A stretch of DNA of 64,000 bases from assembly GCA_012960925.1 (NCBI GenBank), contig DUAG01000049.1, forward strand, positions 6,526 through 70,525, written 5' to 3'. The first letter of the stretch is position 1. Each line of letters starts with the position of its first letter. Shown piece after piece: positions 8,488-16,933 of this stretch. Position numbers and translations under genes: made by a program. This stretch comes from Candidatus Manganitrophaceae bacterium. Lineage in GTDB: Bacteria > Nitrospirota > Nitrospiria > SBBL01 > JAADHI01. A model generated the notes under the pieces. It was not told where the DNA came from. It saw only the letters and a program-made list of their open reading frames with translations, and searched no databases.

Positions 8488-9693
8488 CTAGATATGTAAG
8501 CCCTCCGGCACCAAGTTTCTCTCTTTAAAGCGGTCCCCTGAAAGAGACGATAGATTAATCATTTGGTATTTCCCCTTAAGGATGCGTTCGGCCAGGGCCT
8601 GGCCGGCCGCATAAGACTGCATGATGCCCCGGCCTGAAAAAGAATGGGCCTCGAAGAGGTTTGTGAGGCCCTCAACGCGGCCGATAATGGCGCTTTTATC
8701 GGGGGAAATGGCGTACAATCCGGCCCAGCCACCGATGTACTTTAGTCTTTCAAATCGACTGCTTCTTTCAGCGAGCCGAGGCCAGATCTCCTGGAGAAAG
8801 AAGTTGGACCCTTCGTCGCCAAAGCGAACTCCGGCCGGCTCCGAGGGGATAGAATATCCTGCCAGGATATTCCCAGCCTCGTGATGAAAGTAGAGACCGC
8901 TGGTGTCGACAATCATTCCGTAAGGTGAGAGATCAACCCCCTTGCAATGCATCACAGAGACCTGACGTCTGACCGGGATCGAGGGAAGTTCCTTCCCGTA
9001 CAACTTTGCCAGAGACGGAGCCCATGCGCCACTGGTATTGACCAGGGTCCGAACTTCAACCTCGGACACCGTTCCTTGGTCAGGAGATGCACCCTCTTTT
9101 AAAAACGTCCCAACATCTTTCTCGTCGAGAATCTTTTGCAGGCGGACCTGCCTTACTCTCCCTTCTTCGATGATCACCTCTTTGACCCTGTGGCGATCGA
9201 TCCAATCGACCTCTGTAGATGCATGGTCTCGATAATAATTCTTCAGGAGGTTGGGATTGATCAGGCCATCTCGGGGAGAAAATGTTCCCCCGGAAATGCC
9301 ATTGAGGCGGTCAAGAAAGGGGAAGCGTTGTTGAATTTCCACCGGGCTAAGAGCTGCAATCTCACATCCGTTTTCTTTCAGCTTCGTGATGCGCTTGTTG
9401 ATGGTCTTCCATCCTGCTTGATCATGAAGCCAGAGGTAGCCCTTTTGATGAAACCCCACTACTTCGGAGATCTTTTCAAAAAAGGAGATTGATAAGCTGG
9501 AAAGGTGGATATTGACTGGTTGGTCCCAAAAGGCCCGAACTCCGCCGGCATTTCGCTCTGAAGAACTCCACCTCCCGGAAAGATCGACATCGACCACCCC
9601 GATCTCTTTTTGGCCCCTCTCGGCAAGGGCCATGGCGAGACTGCTCCCGATGATCCCGCCTCCGACAATCAGGATGTTATAGGATTTTTCCAA
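8488..9693 (-). CDS. FAD-dependent amino-acid oxidase family protein (DAO/GlpD fold)
   Basis: About 401 residues from a TTG start, with the dinucleotide-binding motif ILIVGGGIIGSSLAMALAE close to the N-terminus. This is the FAD-binding signature of the DAO family (glycine oxidase, sarcosine oxidase, SoxB-like). A SSERNAGGVRAFWD stretch after the first beta unit and a C-terminal GRVEGLTNLFEAHSFSGRG-like segment fit this family. I chose the TTG at 9693 because GAAAGGA lies 6 nt upstream and the Rossmann motif follows within a few residues. The open frame continues upstream to 9837, but that extension has no family-like sequence. Substrate is unknown; a secondary or N-methyl amino acid is typical. 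Confidence 0.8.
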   Translation of the reverse strand: MEKSYNILIVGGGIIGSSLAMALAERGQKEIGVVDVDLSGRWSSSERNAGGVRAFWDQPVNIHLSSLSISFFEKISEVVGFHQKGYLWLHDQAGWKTINKRITKLKENGCEIAALSPVEIQQRFPFLDRLNGISGGTFSPRDGLINPNLLKNYYRDHASTEVDWIDRHRVKEVIIEEGRVRQVRLQKILDEKDVGTFLKEGASPDQGTVSEVEVRTLVNTSGAWAPSLAKLYGKELPSIPVRRQVSVMHCKGVDLSPYGMIVDTSGLYFHHEAGNILAGYSIPSEPAGVRFGDEGSNFFLQEIWPRLAERSSRFERLKYIGGWAGLYAISPDKSAIIGRVEGLTNLFEAHSFSGRGIMQSYAAGQALAERILKGKYQMINLSSLSGDRFKERNLVPEGLHI

Positions 9694-9938
9694 GCTGATC
9701 CTTTCTCTGAACTGGTTTTTATTATATCTCATTTCGGGCCAACGGATCTTGGGATAAACCACAGAAGTCGCATGCAAGACAAAGGCAGAGGTCTTCGTTG
9801 GTGATCGAGGCGTACTCTTCGTACGTTGAGGGACCAAAAAGTCCGATAACGTAGTATTTGCAGGCGAATCGGAGGTTTGGTGCTTAGAAGTGGGTTGTGA
9901 TACGATGACCGTCTTATAGAAAATACTTCAGGAATCTC

Positions 9939-11390
9939 ATGATTCGTCGTTTAAGAAAGGCCGCCCTCCTGATTGGACCCTCCATCGGTGTGGTTGTCCC
10001 CTTCCTTCTTGACTCTCCGGATCACCCGAAGGCACCCCTCATGCTGGGCATCGCCCTCTGGATGGCGCTCTGGTGGATGACGGAGTGTGCTCCTCTTGCG
10101 GTTACGGCCCTTCTTCCCCTGGTTGCCTTTCCCCTGACCGGGATCGCAACCGCCAAAGAAACTGCGCCACGCTATATGACCAGTATCATGTTCCTCTTTC
10201 TCGGCGGGTTTTTAATCGCTCAGGCGATGGAACGGACAGGACTCCACCGCCGTATTGCCCTCCTGATCCTTTCACGATGGCATGCCAGCCTTCTACAGAT
10301 CTTCATGGGTTTTTCAGGCGCGACGGCTTTTCTCTCCATGTGGATTTCCAATACGGCAACGACCATGCTGATGGCCACCATCGCGATGGCAGTGATCGCC
10401 CGTTTGGACCGACAACTTCCTTCGAAAGAGATGAAGGTGGTCACCCCTACACTTCTGCTGACGGTGGCCTATTCGGCAAACATCGGGGGCATGGGGACCC
10501 CGGTTGGGACAGTGCCCAACCTCATCTTTCTCGAGACGATCAACACCCATGATCCGGAGCATGCGATCAGCTTTCTTCAATGGATGGCCCTGGGGATTCC
10601 AATTGTTTTTGCAGGCCTCACGGTCCTCTATCTTTTGTTGGGTCGATTGGTTCGCAAAATGCCCTGGACCGCATCGGCTGTCGGGAGCCTGGAAGAAGAG
10701 ATCCGGCAACTCGGTCCCTTCCGTCGGGAGGAGCGCTTTGTTGCCTGGGTCCTTGGGATCACGGCCCTGGCCTGGATGACCCGAAAGGGGATTGTTGCAG
10801 AGGGCTTTACCCTGCCGGGCTGGTCCGCGCTTTTGCCCTATCCGGGCGTTGATGATGGCACGGTGGCCATCGCCGCCGCCCTGTTTCTTTTTCTCGTTCC
10901 GGTTAAAGAGGGAAACCCGGTTCTCGATCGTGAGGCCTTTGGCCGGCTTCCCTGGGGGATCATGATTCTTTTGGGCGGAGGGTTCGCCCTGGCGATGGGG
11001 ATGCAGCGCTCCGGGCTTTCCGGGGTGATGGGATCTCAACTGGCCTTTTTAACCGAGGTCTCCGTTCCCCTCATGATGTTCGGCATTGCGCTGGGGGTGA
11101 CCTTTCTTACTGAGATTACCAGTAACACGGCCACGACCCAGGTTCTTCTCCCGATCCTGGCCGCCGTTGCCCTGGGAAGCGGGCACGACATGACCCTCTT
11201 GTTGGCGACGGCCACGCTGTCCGCCTCCTGTGCGTTTATGCTGCCGGTGGCGACCCCGCCGAACGCCATTGTCTTTGGAACGGAGCGCATCCCGATGCAG
11301 ACCATGATCAAGACGGGGCTCAGGCTGAACCTTATCATGCCCTTCGTTATCGTGGGTGTTGTCCTGCTCATCCGGCCCTTTCTCCCCTAG
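9939..11390 (+). CDS. DASS/SLC13-family anion:sodium symporter
   Basis: A 483-residue membrane protein with two copies of the SNT signature, WISNTATTMLM near residue 132 and TSNTATTQVLL near 393. These mark the sodium and carboxylate sites in the divalent anion:Na+ symporter family. Roughly eleven hydrophobic segments are visible and the two halves are related, as expected. Substrates of the family are dicarboxylates, citrate, sulfate or phosphate; the sequence does not settle which. It stands as the first gene of a short plus-strand run, 15 nt ahead of the TIGR02757 gene. The divergent gap 9694-9938 must hold its promoter. Confidence 0.88.
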   Translation: MIRRLRKAALLIGPSIGVVVPFLLDSPDHPKAPLMLGIALWMALWWMTECAPLAVTALLPLVAFPLTGIATAKETAPRYMTSIMFLFLGGFLIAQAMERTGLHRRIALLILSRWHASLLQIFMGFSGATAFLSMWISNTATTMLMATIAMAVIARLDRQLPSKEMKVVTPTLLLTVAYSANIGGMGTPVGTVPNLIFLETINTHDPEHAISFLQWMALGIPIVFAGLTVLYLLLGRLVRKMPWTASAVGSLEEEIRQLGPFRREERFVAWVLGITALAWMTRKGIVAEGFTLPGWSALLPYPGVDDGTVAIAAALFLFLVPVKEGNPVLDREAFGRLPWGIMILLGGGFALAMGMQRSGLSGVMGSQLAFLTEVSVPLMMFGIALGVTFLTEITSNTATTQVLLPILAAVALGSGHDMTLLLATATLSASCAFMLPVATPPNAIVFGTERIPMQTMIKTGLRLNLIMPFVIVGVVLLIRPFLP

Positions 11391-11404
11391 GAGTTTGTCG
11401 AGTA

Positions 11405-12367
11405 ATGACGCGATATCAGGCGAAACGCCTTGCCCTGCGACTTGAATCATTTTATCGGGAGATCTCTTTTTTTCATCGGATCAAGGATGATCCGATCGAG
11501 ATACCGCGCCGTTATAAAGATCCAAGAGACATAGAGGTTGTGGCATGGCTGACTGCGGCACTTTCTTATGGCCGGGTCGATCTCTTCAAGAACACGGTGG
11601 GTCAGATCCTGGACTTGAGCTCCGGACATCCTGATCATTATCTTCGCGCCTTTGACCTGTCGCGGGAGCGCAAGCGTTTTCGGGGGATCTATTATCGCTT
11701 AAATGCGACGGAAGACCTCCTTGCTTTTGTCTACCTGATGAGCCGGGTGCTTGTGCGGCACGGGTCCTTGAAGAATCTATTTGTTTCGCTTTATCGGAAG
11801 GAAGAGGAAGATATCGGGCCGACCCTCTCACGTGTCATCGCGGAGATAAGGAGCTTCGATCTTCGTCCGATCTATGGTCGGAATCAGGCCCCCGCAGGTC
11901 TGAGACAGCTTCTGTCTGCTCCGAGTTCCGGAAGCGCCTGTAAACGGATGAACCTTTTTCTTCGGTGGATGGTTCGCCCTAAAGAGGCAAAAGACGGGAT
12001 TGATTTTGGCCTTTGGCCTGAGATCCCGGCTGAAAAACTTATCATCCCTCTGGATACGCACATTGCCCGGATTTCACGATATCTGGGGCTCACCACGCGA
12101 AAAAGTTCTGGCTGGAAGATGGCAAAAGAGATTACCGATAGTCTCTTACGTTTTGATCCCCACGACCCTGTGAAGTATGACTTCGCCCTTTGCCATCTTG
12201 GTATCTCAGGCGCCTGCCCCATCAAACCGAATTGGGAAAAGTGTGGTGTCTGTCCTCTTTTGGGAGCCTGCAAACGGGGAAGAATCAACTACCGACAAAG
12301 ACCTCGTAAACCGCTCGGCGCGCAGGGAGATCAAACTCGATGGCCGTATGAGCCCGGCCTCCTATGA
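11405..12367 (+). CDS. TIGR02757 / DUF2400 family protein
   Basis: A 320-residue protein of the TIGR02757 (DUF2400) family. Recognisable parts are PRDIEVVAWLTAALSYGRVD near residue 39, LFLRWMVRP near 180, and LIIPLDTHIARISRYLGL near 215. A C-terminal cysteine group (CPIKPNWEKCGVCPLLGAC) resembles the Fe-S loop of endonuclease III-type helix-hairpin-helix proteins. A DNA-repair-like role has been suggested by fold but is unproven. Its last 83 nt overlap the convergent secreted-protein gene. Starts at the ATG 15 nt after the DASS stop. Confidence 0.8.
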   Translation: MTRYQAKRLALRLESFYREISFFHRIKDDPIEIPRRYKDPRDIEVVAWLTAALSYGRVDLFKNTVGQILDLSSGHPDHYLRAFDLSRERKRFRGIYYRLNATEDLLAFVYLMSRVLVRHGSLKNLFVSLYRKEEEDIGPTLSRVIAEIRSFDLRPIYGRNQAPAGLRQLLSAPSSGSACKRMNLFLRWMVRPKEAKDGIDFGLWPEIPAEKLIIPLDTHIARISRYLGLTTRKSSGWKMAKEITDSLLRFDPHDPVKYDFALCHLGISGACPIKPNWEKCGVCPLLGACKRGRINYRQRPRKPLGAQGDQTRWPYEPGLL

Positions 12368-12944
12368 GTCCTTTTCTCTCGCTGCTCGCTTGTTTTGTTT
12401 TGGAAAATTCGACTTCTATCCGCATTCTGCCCCGTTTTGGGAGCCAGCCTTTATAACAATAACGCCTTCCGCGTGGTTCTCTTGTGGCCTCAATTCTCTG
12501 ATAAAGAAGTCCACCCCAGCGAAATTCACGAACAGCATTTATTGTTCCGGCTGCGCCGAGGGAGAGGACAAAGGGAACCGGTTTGGGACAGTCTTCTTTA
12601 AAGGCGTGCAAGTTCCGGCAGGTCGGGAGATCACAGGGCAAGGATGAAAAGAAAGGTTTCCACCCCTTTCCTCTGTCACGATGATAGAAAAAGAGTTGTA
12701 CGGCACGCTCTTCCTGAGTGATCCCCTGAAGATAAATTTTTTCCCGGCTCCGGTTGATGATCCGGAAGAGGATATCTGTCGGTTTTTCAGAGAAAGATTC
12801 AGAGAAAGTCGGTTGGGGGATGATGGTTCCCGTCCGGAGGGCAGAAGGCTTTACTGGGATTTTTTCCTCGAAAACCCTGTGTTGGGTTGGCGCAGGAAAC
12901 ATCAGGAGGATGGGCATAAAGATCGATATGACAATAATCCGCAT
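12285..12944 (-). CDS. Secreted hypothetical protein
   Basis: A 219-residue protein with an N-terminal hydrophobic segment (IIVISIFMPILLMFPAP) that looks like a signal peptide and a strong ribosome site (AGGAGGGG) upstream. The mature part contains ILFRIINRSREKIYLQG and two cysteines in a PCDLPTC segment, and is rich in beta-strand-like hydrophobic/polar alternation. I do not recognise a family. The 3' end overlaps the convergent TIGR02757 gene by 83 nt. Its own ribosome site and signal peptide argue that it is real and not a shadow frame. Confidence 0.6.
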   Translation of the reverse strand: MRIIVISIFMPILLMFPAPTQHRVFEEKIPVKPSALRTGTIIPQPTFSESFSEKPTDILFRIINRSREKIYLQGITQEERAVQLFFYHRDRGKGWKPFFSSLPCDLPTCRNLHAFKEDCPKPVPFVLSLGAAGTINAVREFRWGGLLYQRIEATREPRGRRYCYKGWLPKRGRMRIEVEFSKTKQASSERKGLIGGRAHTAIEFDLPARRAVYEVFVGS

Positions 12945-13316
12945 TCCTTCCCCTCCTAAACTGCCGAGACCGCAAAGGGGGCCGGCGTCGCCCCCTCTAC
13001 GCTCTCATTTGTTCGCTGCATTCGAACATCGAAGAGAGAAACGGTATCAGTACGCCTCGATCGGTAACGAAGATCCCTAGCTTTATTTCTCAGGCGACTT
13101 GACGGCTTCACTAAGATCCAATTTATGGATCTTAGTGACTTCTTGTCAGATCTCAAGCACCTGTGGTATAAATTCAAAGTGCTTTCAAGCCAAGATTAAT
13201 CTTTTTGGGGCCTTCCGTCAACACGGGTGCTTTGCCGATAGTTTTTGTACACGCATCACGAGTGCAATCCCGTTTTTTCTGAGGCAGAGCTCCCTAATGA
13301 TATAAAGTCGGGATGA
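12945..13316. repeat. Gene-free gap with decayed family B repeat and a 13-bp-arm palindrome
   Basis: No gene is visible. Around 13020-13110 there is a worn version of the family B element, including GTACGCCTCGATC and the terminal CAGGCGACTTGACGG also seen at 22640. Directly after it lies a perfect inverted repeat: TCACTAAGATCCA at 13108-13120 and its complement at 13126-13138, with a 5-nt loop. There is no T-run on either side, so a standard terminator is not supported. Confidence 0.5.
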
Positions 13317-14021
13317 ATGAAGATGGCCTCTCTTGAAGAGAAGCGACGGTGGATCGATAAGTTTTTTTCCAGGACCGGACCGAGTTATGATGAGGTGGTT
13401 CACCGGTTCACACTGGGCATCGATCGCTTATGGAAAAAAAGAATCCTGGCACAAATTACTGCGCCCCGAAGAGTCCTTGATCTGGCCTGTGGGACCGGCA
13501 TCCTCACCTTTGCCATTGCACAGAAATACCCGGAGTGTCGAGTGATCGGGGTTGATATTACAAAAGGCTACCTGGATGTCGCCCGTCTCAAAGCGGAAGC
13601 TCTCGGGTTCAGAAATGTCGATTTTGTTCACTCGCCGGCCGAAGAATACTTAATTGATGCATTCTTTGATACGATTACGACCTCCTATCTCCCGAAGTAT
13701 GCCGACCTTCCTCTCCTGATTCGAAATTGCCGACGCATGATTGCTCCGGAGGGGACGCTCCTCATGCATGATTTCACCTATCCAGACTCTCCGATGCTGC
13801 AAAAATTATTTACGCTTTATTTTAAACTGGCCCAACCGATTGGGGGGTGGTGGTACCCTGAATGGAAGGAGGTTCTTCGGGAACTGCCAGAGGTGATCCG
13901 GCTTACCGAGTGGGTCTCAGAGCTGAGCACGGCGATGAAGGAAGAGGGATTCTGCGAGATTCAGGTTGAATCACTGACGATGCAGGGGGCGGCGATCATC
14001 AGCGCGAAAGCCCCCTCCTAA
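13317..14021 (+). CDS. Class I SAM-dependent methyltransferase (UbiE-like)
   Basis: A 234-residue methyltransferase with motif I VLDLACGTGILTFAIA near residue 59, an acidic end of beta-2 at VIGVDI near 84, and a post-motif TLLMHDFTYPDS near 150. That last segment resembles the quinone-methylating UbiE/MenG group. Substrate is unknown. It is distinct from the true UbiE/MenG encoded convergently at 14205-14957; two such enzymes side by side may methylate different quinone or lipid intermediates. ATG at 13317 is followed by another two codons later. Confidence 0.78.
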   Translation: MKMASLEEKRRWIDKFFSRTGPSYDEVVHRFTLGIDRLWKKRILAQITAPRRVLDLACGTGILTFAIAQKYPECRVIGVDITKGYLDVARLKAEALGFRNVDFVHSPAEEYLIDAFFDTITTSYLPKYADLPLLIRNCRRMIAPEGTLLMHDFTYPDSPMLQKLFTLYFKLAQPIGGWWYPEWKEVLRELPEVIRLTEWVSELSTAMKEEGFCEIQVESLTMQGAAIISAKAPS

Positions 14022-14022
14022 T

Positions 14023-14143
14023 AAGCCGCCGATTCACCTACAATACTGCGTTATCGGCCTTTTTGCCTCCTCAACGTACATGCGTACGTGTTGATCTTCA
14101 AAAAAACCTCTGGCCTTGTCTTGCAATCGACTTGACGGTTTCC
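14023..14143 (+). repeat. Palindromic intergenic repeat, family B copy 1
   Basis: An element of about 120 bp shared with 22535-22658. Its left end is AAGCCGCCGATTCACCT and its right end CGACTTGACGGTTTCC, which are imperfect inverted repeats. Internal marks are TACTGCGTTATCGG and CCTCTGGCCTTGTCTT, and the centre ACGTACATGCGTACGT is itself palindromic. It sits between convergent genes, a usual position for REP-like elements, and may act as a bidirectional transcription barrier. Confidence 0.8.
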
Positions 14144-14170
14144 TCCTCCCTTTAATCTTCTTGTTTTAGT

Positions 14171-14200
14171 TCGTCATTCCGGCGAAGGCCGGAATCCAAG
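14171..14200. terminator. Short GC-rich palindrome downstream of ubiE
   Basis: ATTCCGGC (14176-14183) and GCCGGAAT (14188-14195) form an 8-bp stem with a 4-nt loop. The surrounding GTCATTCC...GGAATCCA layout is a very widespread bacterial intergenic repeat. It lies just beyond the stop codon of the minus-strand ubiE gene, where it could serve as a weak terminator or mRNA 3' end. No T-run follows. Confidence 0.5.
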
Positions 14201-14204
14201 GCCT

Positions 14205-14957
14205 TTATTTTTTTCCAAAATGAATGGCTACGATTCCGCCTGTGAGGTTTTGGTAGGAGACGTCTCTGAAGCCGGCGGCTTCGATCCTTTTTATGAGATC
14301 CTCCTGGTCCGGGAACTTTCGGATGGAATCAGGAAGATATTGATAGATACCGGTCTGGTCTTTTGAGATCCATGTTCCGATTTTGGGGAGGAGCGTGAAG
14401 GAGTAGAAGTCGTAGAATTTTCGGAAGAGAGGCTGCACGGGCCTTGAAAAATCGAGACAGGCCATCCTTCCTCCGGGTCTGAGGACACGATAGATCTCCC
14501 GGAAGCCTTGGTCGAGGTCTGAGAGGTTCCGGATACAGAATCCAGTCAGGGCAACATCGAATGTTGTGTCGGGCAGGGGGAGCTCCTCGGCATTTCCGAG
14601 GAGACAAAGGACTTGGCTGAGTCGTCGATCCTGCACTTTTTTCAGGCCGATCCTGAGCATGGCTTCGTTCAGATCGCTCGTAATGACCACCCCGTTCTTT
14701 CCGACCTGGGCGGCAGCCAGGATGGAAAGATCGGCAGTCCCGGCCCCGATGTCTATGACCTTCTCTCCCGGACAGAGTGCCACGGCCTCAAGGGTTCTTT
14801 TTTTCCAGCGATGATGCAGACCAAGTGAGAGGAGACTGTTATTCAAATCGTAAAAGCGTGCGATCGACGAAAACATCGCCTGGACCGCTTTTTCTTTCCC
14901 TTCTCCTGAAGGGTCTTTTTGCATATTCATTCCTCGCATTGCAGGGATGGGTAGCAT
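14205..14957 (-). CDS. ubiE: Demethylmenaquinone methyltransferase
   Basis: A 250-residue UbiE/MenG methyltransferase, the last step of menaquinone (or a step of ubiquinone) synthesis. Family signatures are FSSIARFYDLNNSLLSLGLH near residue 29, motif I VIDIGAGTADLSI near 67, FCIRNLSDLDQGFREIYRVL near 136, and the late ISKDQTGIYQYLPDSIRKFP segment near 195. Internal ATGs at residues 8 and 11 may be the true start; the family usually begins shortly before FSSIA. The gene converges on the plus-strand methyltransferase with repeats between. Confidence 0.9.
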   Translation of the reverse strand: MLPIPAMRGMNMQKDPSGEGKEKAVQAMFSSIARFYDLNNSLLSLGLHHRWKKRTLEAVALCPGEKVIDIGAGTADLSILAAAQVGKNGVVITSDLNEAMLRIGLKKVQDRRLSQVLCLLGNAEELPLPDTTFDVALTGFCIRNLSDLDQGFREIYRVLRPGGRMACLDFSRPVQPLFRKFYDFYSFTLLPKIGTWISKDQTGIYQYLPDSIRKFPDQEDLIKRIEAAGFRDVSYQNLTGGIVAIHFGKK

Positions 14958-15087
14958 GGGAGGTGGGGATTGTCAAGTTACGACGGCGGTTTTTTGTGTT
15001 TTTGGTTGACGAATTAAATTGAACATGCTAGATAGATATCTAATATTTTTAAAGGTAGTTCACCTGCCTCCCTCCCTGGAGTATTTT

Positions 15088-15693
15088 GTGACCCAACACA
15101 TTTTTGTCGTTCATGAGCATGCGGAGTTTGTGAAGGATTTCCAAAAAGCATTCAGTTTGAACGGTACGCAGATCAAAGCTCTTAAATCGATAAAATCGCT
15201 CCCTAAAAAATATGATTCCCCCAATACGGTTGTTGTTATTGCCTCGGATGAGAACTTAACGGAGGAGCTCAAACTGCTTCGACTTATGAAGAAGGAGGGG
15301 AGGGCGTTCTTCACAATTGTTTCGTCTTCGGACACCGTCGAGAGGACATTTCCCCTCATCGGAGAAATGTCGGAACGCCTGCATTCCAGAGATACTGATG
15401 GTCTTCATTCCGCCGCACTTGTGAAAAAAAAAGAGGAAGAGTACAAAAAACCCGACCCGACCCTGGAAGAACTTGTCGAAAAGAAGCTCTCCCAGTTTGT
15501 CGCAAAGATTAAACAATGCAAAGTAAAAAAACTATATGGTCTCTTGCTGCGCGAGTTTGAGAAGCCGTTGATCAAGCTTGTCCTGAAGGAGACCAAGGGC
15601 AATCAAGTTCGTGCGGCCCAGCTTCTCGGGATGAATCGGAATACCCTTCGGAAGAAGGTAAAAGAACTCAAGATTGCCGTGGTAAAAACATAA
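15088..15693 (+). CDS. Fis-type HTH regulator with receiver-like N-terminal domain
   Basis: The C-terminal 45 residues contain VLKETKGNQVRAAQLLGMNR, the Fis/NtrC-type helix-turn-helix. The N-terminal part (HIFVVHEHAEFVKDFQKAF...) has the alternating pattern of a response-regulator receiver but lacks the acidic pair and phospho-Asp, so it would not be phosphorylated normally. I favour the GTG at 15088, with GGAG 7 nt upstream, because it places the first receiver-like strand at the N-terminus. An upstream ATG (15025) or TTG (15019) in the same frame is possible. A TTGACG at 15005-15010 could be its -35. A lysine-rich linker at about residues 110-130 joins the domains. No dedicated kinase is nearby. 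Confidence 0.7.
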   Translation: MTQHIFVVHEHAEFVKDFQKAFSLNGTQIKALKSIKSLPKKYDSPNTVVVIASDENLTEELKLLRLMKKEGRAFFTIVSSSDTVERTFPLIGEMSERLHSRDTDGLHSAALVKKKEEEYKKPDPTLEELVEKKLSQFVAKIKQCKVKKLYGLLLREFEKPLIKLVLKETKGNQVRAAQLLGMNRNTLRKKVKELKIAVVKT

Positions 15694-15795
15694 CGACTCA
15701 GCACACCCCTCTAAGCCTCCATGGCGGCGTTTCCGTGGTGCCCAATTCTCCTACCTTGTCCTGAACTGAGGCATGCGGGACCATCATGTGAACCT
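15690..15795 (+). repeat. Decayed family A repeat, copy 4
   Basis: Begins TAACGACTCAGCACACCC, like the left end of the copy at 34735. It keeps CTCCATGGCGGCGTT, GTGGTGC and CTTGTCCTGAA, but the second half is worn and the right end is not clear. The stop codon of the Fis-type gene is formed by its left edge. It fills the convergent gap ahead of fbpC; I see nothing else in 15694-15829. Confidence 0.6.
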
Positions 15796-15829
15796 AATCA
15801 CGATTCACCTTTTCACTCTGACCTGAGTG

Positions 15830-16933
15830 TCATTCTCTTGGCCGGACGCGATAGCGGCCGGTCGCATCTTTTTCAAAGACGTCTGTTTTCTTCTCAAAGA
15901 TCACCGTATGGGTTACTTTCAGTTTAAGCTCGACCCGGGTCTGGTCCGGATAGACGGTCAGGGAGTGTTGACTGCTGTGAAGGACCTGGCCTGAGGGGAG
16001 AAGGATGCGGTAGACGTTCTCCGACCCGCGGAATTGCCTTTTAAAGAGGGTGTTCTCTCCCCTCGGGTTCGGGATTAGGTCGATGTCGTCCGGGCGAATC
16101 ATGACCATAACCTCTGTCCCGGGTGGAAGTTCCACCTTGTTTGGGAAGGTGCCGATTTCTGTCGTAATCAAATGATCTCGAACGGTTCCTGGAATGAAAT
16201 CGGCTTTTCCGACAAAGTCAGCCACAAAAGGGGTCGCGGGGGTGTGATAGATCACCTCTGGTGTATCACATTGTTCCAACACGCCTTCATTGAGAAGAGC
16301 GATCTGATCCGCCATCGCAAAGGCCTCTTCGTGGTCGTGGGTCACCAGGATTGCCGTACTTCCTGTTTTCTCGAGGATGGATGATACTTCCCGCTGCATC
16401 TGGGTTCGCATGTCGGGGTCGAGGTTGCTGAAAGGCTCGTCCATGAGGAGAACGATCGGGTCGGGCGCGAGGGCGCGTGCCAGGGCGACACGCTGCTGCT
16501 GTCCTCCGGAGAGTTCATGCGGGTAGCGATGCCGCAAGGAAGAGAGGCCGACCAGTTCCAGGATCTTGTCTTCCTTCCGACTCTGATCGCGTCGGCTTAA
16601 ATGGCTTAATCCGAAAACAACATTTTCCGAAACGTTCAGATGAGGAAACAGGGCATAATCCTGGAAGACCATCCCGACGCCTCTTTGTTCAGGGGGCACA
16701 AAGGCCCGAGGCCGGCTGACCTCGCGTCCCTCGAGGAAGATCTTTCCCTGGTTTGGGGCCTCAAACCCTGCGATTAAGCGGAGGAGGGTTGTCTTTCCGC
16801 TCCCGCTGGGTCCCAGGAGGGCCAGGACCTTTCCCTTTTCAACGTGAAAGGAGATATCGTGTATGGCAGGCGATTCGCTGTTTTTATATTGTCGGCTCAC
16901 ATGAAGCAATTCGATAATCGTCTTATTGGCCAT
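15830..16933 (-). CDS. fbpC: Iron(III) ABC transporter ATP-binding protein
   Basis: A 367-residue ABC ATPase of the iron/sulfate/molybdate type. Walker A GPSGSGKTTLLRL is near residue 40, Q-loop GMVFQDYALFPHL near 86, signature LSGGQQQRVALARAL near 140, Walker B IVLLMDEPFSNLD near 158, and the switch His in VTHDHEE near 198. A C-terminal TOBE-like regulatory domain follows (about 240-350). It energises the FbpB permease whose gene overlaps its start by 11 nt. No periplasmic iron-binding protein (FbpA) gene is present beside it. Fe(III) specificity is inferred from the permease type and the Fur context. Confidence 0.85.
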   Translation of the reverse strand: MANKTIIELLHVSRQYKNSESPAIHDISFHVEKGKVLALLGPSGSGKTTLLRLIAGFEAPNQGKIFLEGREVSRPRAFVPPEQRGVGMVFQDYALFPHLNVSENVVFGLSHLSRRDQSRKEDKILELVGLSSLRHRYPHELSGGQQQRVALARALAPDPIVLLMDEPFSNLDPDMRTQMQREVSSILEKTGSTAILVTHDHEEAFAMADQIALLNEGVLEQCDTPEVIYHTPATPFVADFVGKADFIPGTVRDHLITTEIGTFPNKVELPPGTEVMVMIRPDDIDLIPNPRGENTLFKRQFRGSENVYRILLPSGQVLHSSQHSLTVYPDQTRVELKLKVTHTVIFEKKTDVFEKDATGRYRVRPRE

